Positions 22,015 through 34,054 are shown, numbered from the stretch's first letter. The stretch is DNA of 64,000 nucleotides from Neoarius graeffei (GCF_027579695.1 NC_083592.1:32682961-32746960), one strand, 5' to 3'. The notes: generated by a model not told the origin, from the letters alone. Program-made: numbers and translations.

Positions 22015-22990
22015 CTAGGGGTGCTTCTGCTGTAGCAGTTGCTCAAAGTTTGATTTGTCCATCATCATACGTCTTATCTGTTGGGTGTCTATGCCCAGCA
22101 GATTTTCCCATTTCGTCCATTTGTAACCATTTTTGTCAAACAGGAGCTGCTTTTGCACTTGGTTATTGCCCATCCGGCAAACGTGAGCAATATATTTTAG
22201 TTGTTGTACGTAGCAGGATAGTTTTATATCCTGGGTTCCTGTCAGTTTCCGGAGGTCAGCATTGGACATCTTGTAGCTCCAGTCTATATCTTCATTTGTA
22301 GTGTTCTTTTGGTCAGGGGCATTCTTTCGTTTATATCCACCTTTAATCATTTTCCTTAGGAAGCCGTGCCACACTACCTCAATTTTATGAATTTCACTGG
22401 ATGATAGTTGCCGTGCCTGTGTGCTGTACAGGAGACGAGATCGAACGCATGCCACTAGGAACTTTATACGGGTTTTTAGTAGTATTCGGTGGTCGGTTAG
22501 AACGTGTTTCAGTTCATTCCATTTCATGAATGCAGCACTTATCCTAGCATGCAGGAAGTGTGAGGATTCATCACAGTTGCTGACATTATAACCAAGATAT
22601 TTAAAGGTGCAGACGTTTTTAATATTAGTGCCGCCAAGGGAAATGATACTTGGTTTACATTTGATATCCTCATTGACGTTAAAAGCCATTGTTTCTGTTT
22701 TGACATATGATATTTGTAAACCAAAGCGGGTGTAGGTCTTATCATACAACTGAAGAATATTCTGAAGCTCCTCGATGGATCCAGCGAGTATGGCCTGATC
22801 ATCTGCGTATAGAATCTCTGTTATGCAACCCTCTCCTGATGCTCATGCTTTCGTACGCATTTCTCTTGTGGATACCTCATTTGGAATGCAATATCTGAAC
22901 TTGAAGCCTGTATCTGGGTACAGTTTTGATATCTCATGCTGTGCAATCCTGACAACAAAGTCCATATAGATATTAAAAACTGATGGCGAT
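22015..22990 (-). pseudogene. non-LTR retrotransposon reverse transcriptase, 3' part
   Basis: Read on the - strand the fragment contains GALESPSVFNIYMDFV, then ILYADDQAILAGSIEEL (the YADD active-site box near 22806), KTETMAFN and FKYLGYNVSN. It ends near SNFEQLLQQKHP. This order (RQG...SP.FN, Y/FADD, K.E.M, YLG) is that of LINE reverse transcriptases after domain 4. There is a stop before the YADD part, and no endonuclease or 5' end. The clade is not resolved. Confidence 0.75.
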
Positions 22991-23482
22991 TCTAGGGCAC
23001 CTTGTCTTGCAGTGAATGTTTGTTTTCATGCCGCCGAGCTATTTTTATGTATTTTATTTTTTAAAAGGACTTGTCTGTAGGTGTGTGTGTTTTATGTTTA
23101 CAACACATAGGTCTACATTAGCGCACGCGCGCTTGTGTGGTTATCTCTGGCCATGCCCCTGCATGAAAGTTACGCAGTATCACTGTCCTGTCCGTGGTAA
23201 TAATCAGAACCGGCTCTGTAATGATAATGCGCGCGTTCTTCTCTCCCTCTGTGGTCAGATGTGTTGAGCGATGTGAGCGTGGGCCTTGCGCAGCTACGCT
23301 GAGCCAAACGTAACCTATCGTAGGCTTCTAGACTAATTACGCGCTTACACTGTAAATGCTTGACACGTATTGCAAATAAAATAAGAGTGTTTTCCTGTCC
23401 AACGGTAAGGGTAGGGTTGACAGGTAGCCTATGAGGGGCCTAGCCCCTGGGCCACGGGTGTTATTAAAGCGCCCCTGTGGAC
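22991..23482. other. no gene seen
   Basis: Mixed sequence with GT-rich and CG-containing stretches. The motif 'gcccctgggccac' near 23440 recalls a similar run near 20735. Nothing else was recognised. Confidence 0.5.
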
Positions 23483-23698
23483 ATGGAGGAGACCGAGGAA
23501 CCTGTGGTGGACGACCCTGCAGAAAACGCAATTTCTTCCAGTAATGAAGTGCACCCCTGGCCCTACATACGTGATCACTTCAGCTTCGTAGAGAAAAGGG
23601 GTGACAGTTTCATTATGCAATGCAGATTATGTGTGCCCAAGAAGACAACCATTGCGGCATACAAAAATTCGACGTCTAATCTGCGCAAGCATGTTGAG
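23483..23698 (+). CDS. BED-type zinc-finger exon (hAT transposase N-terminus)
   Basis: A 72-codon open exon from ATG at 23483 ends in phase 0 at a consensus donor (gttgag|gtaagt). The protein has an acidic start (MEETEEPVVDDP) and then WPYIRDHFSF, QCRLC and NLRKHVE. The aromatic pair, CxxC and following histidine make a BED finger, as found at the start of hAT transposases and their domesticated ZBED relatives. The last zinc ligand would lie in the next exon, which I could not find. The intron is entered by another hAT at 23725. Confidence 0.6.
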
Positions 23699-23724
23699 GT
23701 AAGTATTGTCATTGGCATCATAAT

Positions 23725-24148
23725 CACGGGTGCAGATAGAGGGTGGGACGGGTGGGATTCGTCCCACCCAGATTTAAATTCACCTCGTTCGGTCCCCCCC
23801 ACTTATAGGGAGGAAAAAACGTCTATGCTGTCTTTCTTTGCATAAGGCAAACCTCACGGAAAAATCAAAAGACTAATTACCATTCGGTTTATTGAGGTGC
23901 ACAGCAGTGTATACATAGTTGCAACAACTCACATAAAACAAAACAAAGACTGATATTCGGTTGGTTGAGCTACGCAGACTGCACAGGTTGCGAGCTCGAG
24001 CTTGCTTGCTTGCTGTGGTTACCCACAACAAGTTTGACAGGCATATCGGGGTTGGGGTTGGTTTGCTGGCAGCTTTGTCCCCCCCCAGTTTTTTGTCCCC
24101 CCCCAGTTTTTTGTCCCCCCCAGTTCAAAAAACGTATCTGCGCCCCTG
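23725..24148. mobile_element. non-autonomous hAT element, 424 bp
   Basis: The ends are cacgggtgcagata and tatctgcgcccctg, flanked by the 8-bp duplication atcataat (23717-23724, 24149-24156). Inside are a G/C-rich left portion, AT-rich middle and a threefold 'ttgtccccccccagttt' tandem near 24076-24126. No coding capacity. It is inserted just after the splice donor of the BED exon. Confidence 0.85.
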
Positions 24149-24689
24149 ATCATAATGTTTCCTTTCCATAGTAAAACCGACAATAGGCTGGTTATATTCC
24201 AAAAATAGTGGATGGCATTGCTAATGTTGAAGTAGCAACCTGTTGGTACTGTAACATAACGGTAACTAGTCTGTTATTCGGTTGGCTAATCATGCAAGCA
24301 AGTTAGCTCGCCAACCTGACGTGATCAGTCCTCCTACCATTCTACATCCAACAGGCCAGAAAGGAATACTAAGCAAAACAAATAATGTTTGAATTGAATT
24401 GTTCAATAACACACAGTGCACACAGGCAAGCTACGAGATTTCGGTGCAACATTTCACTTTCATATTTCGTGTACAATGCTTTGTGTGTGGTCAGGGCGAT
24501 GTAAACGACATGACTGTGTGTATTGACCTTTTTTGTTTGTCTCAGTTTTAATGCAGCATTATCCTAAGCATTCAATTTGATACACTTCCTTTAAATAAAA
24601 CATCTGGGTTGAGATGTACATATATCCTTGTTTCCTCTTCTTTTTCATTTTTGCACAACACAATGGAGGCAGAAAACACCCATTGTTAA

Positions 24690-24849
24690 AAGTAACGTTT
24701 TACTTTTACTCAAAGTACATTTTAAATGATCTACTTTTTACTTGAGTAGATTTTTTGTCTGGTAACTTTACTTGTACTTAAGTAAAATTTCATCAGAGTA
24801 ACAGTACTTGTACTTGAGTATAATATTTTAGTACTCTTTCCACCTCTGT
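24690..24849 (-). repeat. hAT-like terminal region (CAGAGGTGG end)
   Basis: On the - strand it starts cagaggtggaaagagtacta and continues with repeated 'actcaagtacaagta' motifs. This is the terminal region of an abundant non-autonomous DNA repeat of fish. Only one end is present, next to a microsatellite. The rest of 24157-24690 holds nothing recognised. Confidence 0.5.
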
Positions 24850-24867
24850 ATGTATGTATGTATGTAT

Positions 24868-24919
<52 letters not shown>
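24841..24919 (+). repeat. (TGTA)n-(TA)n compound microsatellite
   Basis: About seven TGTA units grade into about 23 TA units, abutting the LINE fragment that starts at 24920. Confidence 0.95.
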
Positions 24920-24921
<2 letters not shown>

Positions 24922-25335
24922 GCCATACCACAGAAGGTGGCTGAGAACAACAGGGCCAAGATTCTGTGGGACTTCAGCTTCCAGACTGACAAACAGATCC
25001 TGGCTAACCAACCGGACATAGTGGTGGTGGACAAAGAGCAGAAGAGGGTGGTGGTGATAGATGTGGCGATCCCAGCTGACGCCAACATCAGGAAGAAGGA
25101 ACATGAGAAACTTGAGAAGTATCAAGGGTTGAAAGAGCAGCTGGAACGGATGTGGAAGGTCAAGGGTTGCGTGGTCCCCGTGGTAGTGGGGGCACTTGGG
25201 GCAGTAACCCCCAAACTGGGAGAGTGGCTCCAGCAAATCCCAGGAACAACATCTGAAGCCTCAGTCCAGAAGAGCGCAGTCCCAGGAACATCGAAGATAC
25301 TGCGCAGAACCCTCAAACTCCCAGGCCTCTGGTAG
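24920..25335 (+). pseudogene. LINE C-terminus with restriction-like endonuclease motif
   Basis: An open frame of about 138 residues contains NQPDIVVVDKEQKRVVVIDV and VAIPADANIRKKEHEKLEKY, and ends ILRRTLKLPGLW. The PD...(x)12...IDVAIP pattern is that of the PD-(D/E)XK endonuclease at the C-terminus of R2/R4/NeSL-group non-LTR elements. The 5' end is cut at the TA microsatellite, so RT and DNA-binding parts are missing. Confidence 0.7.
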
Positions 25336-25399
25336 AGGACCCGAGCTTGAGGATGACATGGATACCACCCCCCCGCCGGGGGTGAGAAGGAGATTTTTT

Positions 25400-25402
<3 letters not shown>

Positions 25403-25463
<61 letters not shown>
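25403..25463 (+). repeat. (GT)n microsatellite
   Basis: About 30 uninterrupted GT units. Confidence 0.95.
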
Positions 25464-25466
<3 letters not shown>

Positions 25467-25469
25467 ACC

Positions 25470-25680
25470 AGGTTCTCAGAACACAAACGACCCAGCTCGA
25501 CAATGTCAGAGGTATCACAACACATCCATTTCGAATCACCGGGACATACGGTACAGTCACGCTCAACACAGTGGAAATACTAGACAGTGAACCGGATTTC
25601 TTAGCTAGAGTAAAAGATGCCATCTACATCAAGGCCCTTCAGCTGACTCTAAACAAAGACGGAGGGAGGTTCCGCTTGTA
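25470..25680 (+). pseudogene. retroelement C-terminal fragment, GIY-YIG-like ending
   Basis: The frame after the GT run ends LARVKDAIYIKALQLTLNKD then GGRFRL and a stop. A terminal 'EAIYIxxxxPxLNRDGGR' pattern is known from GIY-YIG-bearing retroelements such as Penelope-like elements. Here the proline is missing and the upstream nuclease motif was not found, so the assignment is tentative. Confidence 0.3.
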
Positions 25681-26453
25681 GACAACCTTTGATCCTCGGT
25701 TCCAGTCTCATAAAGTCACATGCCAGATGCAGAGGGTCATTCCTTGACGAGGACTGGAGTAAGCCAGTCAAAAATTCAGGAAAGTCTGAGTCCTTATGTG
25801 TTGGAACAAAAGTTTAGTCTCTGTAATGTCGTTTGCCAACACAGATGAGGCTACGTGTGAATTTAAATGTCTGTAGTCAATGTAATATATGTTTAAATTA
25901 ACATGTAAACAATACCAGTACAATACCATTGAAATGTACTGGTAAGTTTTCATTAGCATGTAGGTGGTGTTTAAAATAAGTTGACAGAGTTTCACTTGGA
26001 ACAGACTTATTAAGGATTTGTTTATTGCTACTGCCAACTCTTAATGAGCAGGATTTGACACCTGTCAAAACATTTCAATTCCACAGTATTATAGACTTGT
26101 TAACATTTCATTGTTAGTGTAAATATGTGGCATTTACCTGTTTCTTAATTTGCTAAAAAATTACATACAAACTTCTTAAAATGGAGATCTGGTACAGAAT
26201 TTTATTAAATAAATGTCATTATCTAGCCATTATTACTCTATCCACGTTCACTGGATATGAGCTATCACACATTCTGATTGGCTACTCTACTGCTAGGCTA
26301 TCAGCTCATATACCATGAGTAGAGAAAAACAAAATGGTGGAGCATGTTGCTGAACCAACCAACGACGAAATAAAAACTCAGAAACAAAACCCCAAAAATA
26401 CAAACAAAAAAAAGCAACAAAATATGGAATAAAAGTATTGGATGGTAAGAACG
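25681..26453. other. no gene seen
   Basis: AT-rich unique sequence without repeats or frames I could interpret. Confidence 0.6.
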
Positions 26454-27786
26454 CATCACAGCAAGAAGGTTCTGGGTTCAAGCCCAGCAGCCGGCGGGGG
26501 CCTTTCCGCGTGGAGTTAGCCACACTTAGCCTTCCAAGTAATGTTCAGGAATCAGACACAGTCTCAGCATTTAAGTCTAGGCTGAAAACGTATCTGTTTA
26601 GTCAAGCCTTGTGTTAATGGTGTTTATGAGGTAAAGGAGTAGATCTGGAGGGTCCTCAGACATAGAGTGTTTTGGTGAACTGGGATGTATGGATGCTGTC
26701 AGTCCCCCACTCGCTTGCTCACTCGAGTTTGTTGACGGTGTAGTGGCTGGCTGCTTTATGTCCCAGGGCTCCCTCATGCCTGTGTTACCTTCTAGCTCTC
26801 CCCTTTTAGTTATGCTGTCATAGTTAGTTGCCGGAGTCCCTGCTTGTACTCAGTGCAATATGTATACTGTTCCTACTTATTCAGGTGACATTGGGCATAC
26901 CTAACAACCTGTGTTTCTCTCTCTTCTCCCCCCCAATCTGTCCCTCTGAGTTACATGTCAGTCCTAGGATAGAGATGCTGACCTTTTCTGCTCCTCGGAC
27001 CTGCCTGATCCATCCTGGTGCCCTGTGTCTGGTTGGAGCCTCATTGCATCGCTCCTGTGGAGGACGGCCCCATGTGGACAGTTGAAAGTCACACCTGGAG
27101 GACGCTCTGGACTCTTACAGTGATGCTTTTGTGGCTGAGGACTGCAGTTGTCATGAACAGTTTTGCACTCAAGTTTCCATCAATGAAGAGTTATAACATC
27201 AACGAAACAGACTTCATGTTAAAACTGTTAATGTTATAGTCATGTTGTCTGTTGTTGCCCAAATGAGGATGGGTTCCCTTTTGAGTCTGGTTCCTCTCAA
27301 GGTTTCTTCCTCGTGTCATCTGAGGGAGTTTTTCCTTGCCACCGTCGGCACAGGCTTGCCCATTGGGGATAGATTAGGGATAAAATTAGCTCATGTTTTA
27401 AGTCGTTCAAATTCTGTAAAGCTGCTTTGCGACAATGTTTATTGTTAAAAGCGCTATACAAATAAACTTGACTTGACTTGGAGTTTGCATGTTCTCGCCA
27501 TGTCTGTGTGGGTTTCCTCCGGGTGCTTCAGTTTCCCCCACAGTCCAAAGACATGCGGTTAGGTTAATATGGGACGGCCTTGGGCTGAGGTGCCCTTGAG
27601 CGAGGCACCTAACTCCCAACTGCTCCCCGGGTGCTGTTAGAGTGGCTGCCCACTGCTCTGGGTATGTGTGTGTGCTCATTGCTCACGTGTGTGTGCATGT
27701 GTGTGTTCACTGCTTCAGATGGGTTAAATGCAGAGAGGAATTTCACAAGTGTGTGATGAATAAAGTTGTGCTTTCTTTCTTTCTTT
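26454..27786 (+). mobile_element. SINE type 2, interrupted by a LINE 3' end
   Basis: The left part (26454-26517) has the tRNA-derived B-box region (gttctgggttcaagccc). The right part resumes at 27481 with gagtttgcatgttctcgcc and runs through the core and type 2 tail. A LINE fragment lies between, with ggagtt on both sides. From 27520 it is the block B counterpart of position 1. Confidence 0.75.
26518..27480 (+). mobile_element. L2/Rex1-like LINE, 5'-truncated 3' end
   Basis: It starts within the last coding segment. The frame VQESDTVSAFKSRLKTYLFS is the well-known C-terminus of CR1/L2/Rex1 LINEs. A 3' UTR of about 850 bases follows, ending 'gcgctatacaaataaacttg' with a short (ACTTG)n tail. 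It inserted into a SINE, duplicating ggagtt. Confidence 0.8.
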
Positions 27787-27999
27787 CTTTTTATTTTTCA
27801 AGAATTATTATTATTCTTGAGTCCGAAAGAAATTATTTTGTTGGACGGTTTGTATAAAGTTTTTATTTGAATTTCCCTCCGGGGGATTAATAAAGTAATT
27901 CTGATTCTGATTTATCAAATTTGCAAAAAATAAAAATGCTGTTTCTCAAAATTCAGTGAATGTGGATAGAATAAAACGGTTATTGCACTCAATCTTGGC

Positions 28000-28057
28000 G
28001 TACATGGCTTATAGCCGATGAGGTGTTATGCACCTCGTCGGCTATCAGTTCATGTAC
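28000..28057. other. hairpin upstream of SLC16 copy 2
   Basis: Same 58-bp imperfect inverted repeat as at 477-534, again 62 bases before the start codon. Confidence 0.5.
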
Positions 28058-28118
28058 GACTCGTTTTCATGGAATAACTATTAATTATCCATTAGCAGGT
28101 CAACTTGACTGGCACACC

Positions 28119-31100
28119 ATGGAAGAGTGTGGTGTGGAGCCACCAGATGGTGGGTATGGGTGGGTGGTGGTTATCTCTGCCTTCTTCTCCAGGGGTTTTA
28201 CCATAGCCGTCCTTAAGAACTTTAGCCTGTTTTTCTTGGAGATCCAGAACTACTATAATGTCCTCACCAGCGCTGTGTCATGGATCACATCCACCAGCAT
28301 TGCTATGAGTCATTTGGGAGGTAAGCAGGAGGTGAGGCTTGTGCTTCACTTATGTCATCTGTACATTTAGGTCATGTTTTTCCTGACTACTCAGAATCAT
28401 CTGAAACAATTAAGGACATGATTAGAAATGGCACATTTACAATCCCAAAATGCAGTTTAAAGTTTAGACTGCAAGATCCAACAACAGTTATTGAAATGTT
28501 TTATTAAAAAATAATGGCTTTCCAGTGAGTCTATTAAACACATCATTATATAACTTGTACAAAAATAAGTTGTACAAAACCTTGATTAGACATAATATTC
28601 TATGGTTAAAAGAACTCTTGTACTTTCTGTGTACAGCTCCATTTGCTGGAAGTCTTGGTGTCTATGTCACACAGCGTGGTGTTATGATGATCGGTAGCAC
28701 TCTGGCTGCTTCAGGCATGATCTTTGCCTCACTGGGTCTGGGTTTTCCATGGATGTATCTGTCAGTAGGAGTTCTACAAGGTAGTAGTCGAGGCTTGTTT
28801 ATATTTTGTTGCATAAAAACAAATCTTATAGCTTGCTTCCTTACATGAATTGATCCAAGAAATGTTTTATAACCCAAACTACAAATATCTAAGCAAGTGT
28901 GTAGGTCATATGACTGATATTAATGAAGGGCAAGAAAAAACTTGGAAGCTATAAACTATCAGAGATCATTTTGTACCAGGCCATGTGTAAAAGATTTGTC
29001 ATGTTTATGGTATTTTTAAAAGTTTGACAGTTTCACAGACATCTCTCACAATTGCTCCAACTTGTGTTCTAGTAGTGTTAAATATATTTAATTATTATAC
29101 ATACAGGACACTTTTTCCATGGAATAAAAACATATTCTATTCCCTTCTAACGGGTTTCATTCATTTGGTTTGATAGCATGTAATATTGTTAGTATATTGC
29201 TTATCCTACGTGCATTACGTCATTCTACCCAGTGGAGAATGATTGGGGTTTGATATTGCATGATTTTCATGTCATGACGTCACACGTTGGACCTGATGCA
29301 AATATCCAATGAGAGAGTTTTCTGCTGCGCATGCGCAGAAGCATTTCTTTGTTTGCTGGGAAAGAGAGAGACACGCTGAACACCTGAAAGGCTACCAAAA
29401 CTTCATTAGATATTCTTCACACATTTACAAGAGAAAAACATTCCAACGGACATTGAAAAACTGGAAGAGAGACACGTTGGAGACATAAAACTTCCATGCT
29501 AGCGAGCGACTGTGACAATTTGTAAACAAATATGGCCACCAGGTTTGCTTTGTTAAATACAGAGGATTTTGAGAGAATTTTGAAAGAGAAAGACGTTTTG
29601 AACACCCGAAAGGAATGTATAATAATAATAATAATAATAATAATGGCTTTTTTTCATGGTATATCAGATATATTCCATTCTGCTAGCATGATATTGAACT
29701 CATCTTTGACTCGTTCCACATCATGCTAGCTGAATGGAATACATCTGATATACCATTCAATGTCAGCCAATATTATTTAATTATTCACACACATTACAAC
29801 TGCTATATGATTGCAAAAATTATTTTTAACCAGGAATTCTGAAAATATGTGGATAGTTTTCTCATGCCGGCCTCATCTCACTAATAGCAAGCTAAAATAT
29901 TCCATATTCCAGCAAATTTTAGCAGCTTATAGAAATAGGATGATGTGTGTGTAACTTGTGTAACGTGATTTGCTAGGGCTGGGTATATCCTTCTGCTGGA
30001 TGCCAGCTAACATCATGGTCAGCCACTACTTCAAACGCTGGCGTCCGATTGCCTTTTCCATCTCCAGCTCAGGCGAGTGCATCTTTGCTATGGCCTTCAG
30101 CCCTTTTTTCCAGTGGCTCATTGAGGCCTACTCATGGCAAGGAGCTCTGCTCATCATTGGAGGACTTCAGCTCAATCTTTTTGTGTGTGGAGCTTTGATG
30201 AGACCTCTCAAACCGAAGGTATTTTCCCAAACCCTGACTCCCCTGGTTGACCCAACATCCAAGAAAGTTCCTTTCCAATGCTCAATGATCCAGAGGCCTG
30301 AGTTGCTGCTGTATATTGTCTTTGCCATCTTGGCTACCGCTGGTTTCTTCATTCCACCTCTATTTCTGGTTCCATATGCCAATCACAAAGGAATAGAGCA
30401 ATATTGGGCTGCCTTCCTTCTCTCCAGTTTGTCCTTGGCTGATCTGCTAGGCAGGCTGGCCTGTGGTTGGCTGGCTAATTTGCAGGTGTTCAGGAACCTC
30501 CGGATATTAGCGACTGTGTCCATATTGCTAGGAACAGTGGTGCTGCTCCTGCCACTCGCACAAGATTACTGGTCAATCATGGTTTTCAGCACAATGTACG
30601 GCTTCCTGTCTGGCTGTGTTGTGGCCGTCCATATCACAAGTATAGTAGACATTGTAGGGCTGGCAAGCTTTGACAGTGCTCTTGGACTCTTCATGCTACT
30701 GCGAACCTCTGGGGTGTTGGTCATACCACCTGCTGCAGGTCAGTGTGTCCTAATTTGTATCTCTTGCATCGTAAACATTCTTTTACTCTACATTTACTGT
30801 AAATTATTTCTCTTCATGATTTTTAGGAAGTGCAATACTTCAACAAGATCTAATTGTAGTCTATTATGTAGTCTAAATGTCATTCTTTACTATGAGAGTA
30901 AACATGTTGTGCTCATAATTGTGTGATGACAGACAATTAATGTTGTCCATACCGCAAGACACGGTTGTAAGTGAACCTTTCAACAACAGAATGACCTCAA
31001 ACATGCATCCAGATGGGGTCCAGAAATGGTTAATTCAGTCAGTTCATTCTCCTGTTTTGAAACTTGTGGTCTAAATTGGCTTCACCAAATATTAACGAGA

Positions 31101-32827
31101 TAGAGACTGCGACTAAAGTCACAGTAATTTGCGCTAGCTGTTACAAACCAGGACGTCTGGTCACTGTACCCTATAGATCCGGAACGGTAAGAGATGGAAA
31201 ATGATGCTTGGTGAGGAAAAGTTGTGCCCTGCTGCCCTGAACAAAAAAAAAAAAAAAAAACTAATTGAAAAAAATCATAAAAATTGACAGTGTTATAAGT
31301 GATTGGAAAAAAATTCTGTTTTTCATGGATCATTCCGGTTCGGTGATCCAGATCAGCACCAAAAGTCATAGCAACATAATTCAGCCCAGAGGTATTCTTC
31401 ATGTGAAATTTGGTGGTGATTGGCTGAAAACTGAGGGAGAAATAGCATCCTAAAAATGTTAGGAGAATAAGAATAATAAAGTAGACAAATCCTGAGTAAC
31501 AATTTGCACCAGCGCTGCTAGCGCAAATTAAACTATGCAATTATGCAGGTAATTTTGAAAAGCAAAAATGCACAACATAAGAAAAAAAATTGGAGGATAA
31601 TGTTGAAACTAGACAGCATATGTTTCAACTCACCATTCCATTCATTAATTTTCCATATGAGTTGCATGAAGGGTGCAGATAATTCTGGATTTGAATGTGT
31701 ATTTTGACTTTTGAGATCATATTTCGCCATACTTGGGGTTCATGTACCATCAGGTTTCCAAGCAAATGCCAGGTTACCACTGGTTGCAAAGGTGGTGTGT
31801 GTATAGTCTTTATCTCCGTTCTCTTAGACTGCTGTTCTTGTGTAGGTTAGTTCCTGTTTGTTTGTTTTTTTTAAGCAGAGTCCTTAATCTATCGTTTTCC
31901 ATAATCTACTAGGTGTCTTTGTAGGAGGGAGAGGGAGGGAGTAAAAACGTTTGTCAGCTGTCCATCAAGTGGACCTAGTATGGCTCCATACTGTAGACTG
32001 AGCTGATCTATTCTACAACGATTCCCATCCATCCATCCATCCATCCATCCATCCATCCATCCATTATCTGTAGCCGCTTATCCTGTTCCTACAATGATTC
32101 CCATGAACTGAAAAATATAATTCTTCCCTGTTTCACATTCTAAACCCTAATCTCCTCCAGAAGGTTAAACTTCCAGTAAAAACTGTGCATCCGTGTCTTC
32201 ATCGACTTGCTATAGCATGTTGGTCTTTGATCTTTTTGTCCATGTCTGTTTGTGTTCCTAAACTATTTTTTAATGAGTGGCTGTTTCATACGCTGTAAGA
32301 CTAATAATCCTTGTTAACTTGCACTTACTTGAAGCAGAAATGTACAGTACATCTAAAATGTTTCATTTTATGTTACAGGTAAGTATTTGTGTTCAAAAGT
32401 TTCAGTGTTTTAGAATTGAACCAGCTTTAGCTGTAGTGATGTAAAATCTCAGAGAAACAATCCACATCTTTTTAAACAATTGAATGCATTAGAATTTACA
32501 AGAGTGAATTTGAATAACATGTTGATAGTTTGTCTTGCTCACCTTGTATCACTGATAGCAGCTCAGGATGCTGAAGTGTTTGAAATTAATAATGATGGCA
32601 GATCTTTTTGTGTGTGTTTTAATGTCACAGGCTGGCTAGTGGACTGGACCAGTGAATTTAATGCTTCATTTTATCTGGCAGGCCTCTGCTGTATACTCTC
32701 AGCTGTTTTTGTCATGATGGTCGACCGGCTGGTGGAGAAGAAGAATCGTGATTTGGTAAAAATTGCAAATGCTTCAGTGGACAGTGAAATTTGTCCAATA
32801 AATGGAAGAGATCCTTTAGAAGCGTAA
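28119..32827 (+). CDS. SLC16-family monocarboxylate transporter, copy 2 (4 exons)
   Basis: Exons 28119-28320, 28637-28780, 29977-30738 and 32631-32827 match copy 1 border for border and code for 434 residues. Differences seen by eye from copy 1: G to S and I to N in the first TM region (GLFFLEIQI versus SLFFLEIQN), MFHFG to MSHLG, G to S in exon 2, A to V near the C-terminus, and one silent change in the penultimate codon. I saw no difference in exon 3, the longest. Both copies look usable. Whether both are expressed cannot be read from the sequence. The last 25 or so residues are a hydrophilic cytoplasmic tail. Confidence 0.85.
31126..31529. mobile_element. MITE, block B copy
   Basis: Counterpart of 3612-4011 with the same aatttgcgctagc ends, in intron 3 of SLC16 copy 2. 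Its longer poly(A) run accounts for the extra length. Confidence 0.5.
32013..32098 (-). repeat. truncated SINE tail with expanded (CATC)n
   Basis: Counterpart of the 37-bp SINE tail in copy 1. The target duplicate reads ctacaacgattccca on the left, and the (CATC) tract has grown to about ten units. Confidence 0.75.
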
Positions 32828-32922
32828 GGGCACTATTATCATTGTAATGTGTAGATCATTTTTATATAGTTTTTGTGTTGTGAACAGTATGAGGTGTGGT
32901 TTTTTTTTTCCCAAATGGCAAC

Positions 32923-33126
32923 TAAACTAGAGCTGAATGATATGACAATGTTTTATGGAGTAACATAAATATACTGTACAATACACTTTTCAGAAAATTG
33001 AAGTTTGCAGCTGTTGACCTTCCAAAATGCTTCAGTTTCATTGATTTATATGAGAGATTTTTTAGATGTAATAATTAGGACACTGTAACATTACCATATT
33101 GTTCACTAATAACTGGAACCATATAC
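32923..33126. other. 204-bp segment present only in block B
   Basis: Lies about 95 bases after the SLC16 copy 2 stop codon. Copy 1 joins directly across it with only 'ac' shared at the ends. There are no repeat-like ends, so a deletion in block A is more likely than an insertion in B. It shortens the probable 3' UTR of copy 1. Confidence 0.6.
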
Positions 33127-33415
33127 ACATAACCAACGCACACAGTCTCTCATCTCCTCATAAATACATACTGCATTACTTATGAGCTGTAGCAGAGCGG
33201 AACATCTGAGTTTCCTTTAAAATTAAGCTTAAATTTTTCACCTGGCTGTGTAAATATAGACCATGTTTTGTTTATTCAAGGTAGTGACACTTTTAAAAAA
33301 AAAAAACAGAGTAAACAGAGTAAAAAAAAAAAAAACAGAGATTACACACAAAAAAACCCAATATATATAAATATAGATAAAAATTAAGAAAAAACAATAT
33401 ATATAGATAATATAT

Positions 33416-33777
33416 CTCATCTCATTATCTCTAGCCGCTTTATCCTGTTCTACAGGGTCGCAGGCAAGCTGGAGCCTATCCCAGCTGACTACGGGCAAAA
33501 GGCGGGGTACACCCTGGACAAGTCGCCAGGTCATCACAGGGCTGACACATAGACACAGACAACCATTCACATTCACGGTCAATTTAGAGTCACCAGTTAA
33601 CCTAACCTGCATGTCTTTGGACTGTGGGGGAAACCGGAGCACCCGGAGGAAACCCACGCGGACACGGGGAGAACATGCAAACTCCACACAGGAAGGCCCT
33701 CACCGGCCACGGGGCTCGAACCCGGACCTTCTTGCTGTGAGGCGACAGCGCTAACCACTACACCACCGTGCCGCCCT
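33416..33777 (-). mobile_element. tRNA-derived SINE, block B copy
   Basis: Counterpart of 5766-6134 with the same target site. A few bases of the (tcacac) region are missing relative to copy A. Confidence 0.9.
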
Positions 33778-34054
33778 AGATAATATATATTTTATATATA
33801 TAGATAGATAGATAAAAATACACTCTAAAATCAATGTACAAAATAGCAGTAGTGCAATACAGTACAATAACTGAGAAGGTCCTAGAAGAGCAGCTTATGA
33901 GGTGTATATGACATTAGTGCAAATGGGCAATAGCAGCAGATACAGCAGTAATGCTAATGTTTGTGGTGTGATGCGCAAACGGATAAGTAATGCTAATGAT
34001 TTTGTTGTTTGGAGTGTCTCATCATATTATTTTGAGCTATTATATTACATTACA

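Noticed and set aside
24793-25236. 147-codon - strand frame at 24.8-25.2 kb
   Set aside because: Antisense of the LINE endonuclease tail, extended by the TA/TGTA microsatellite.
27480-27520. Left breakpoint of block B at the LINE/SINE border
   Set aside because: The LINE is an insertion inside the SINE with its own target duplicate; block A is cut by the window edge, so the true left border cannot be seen.
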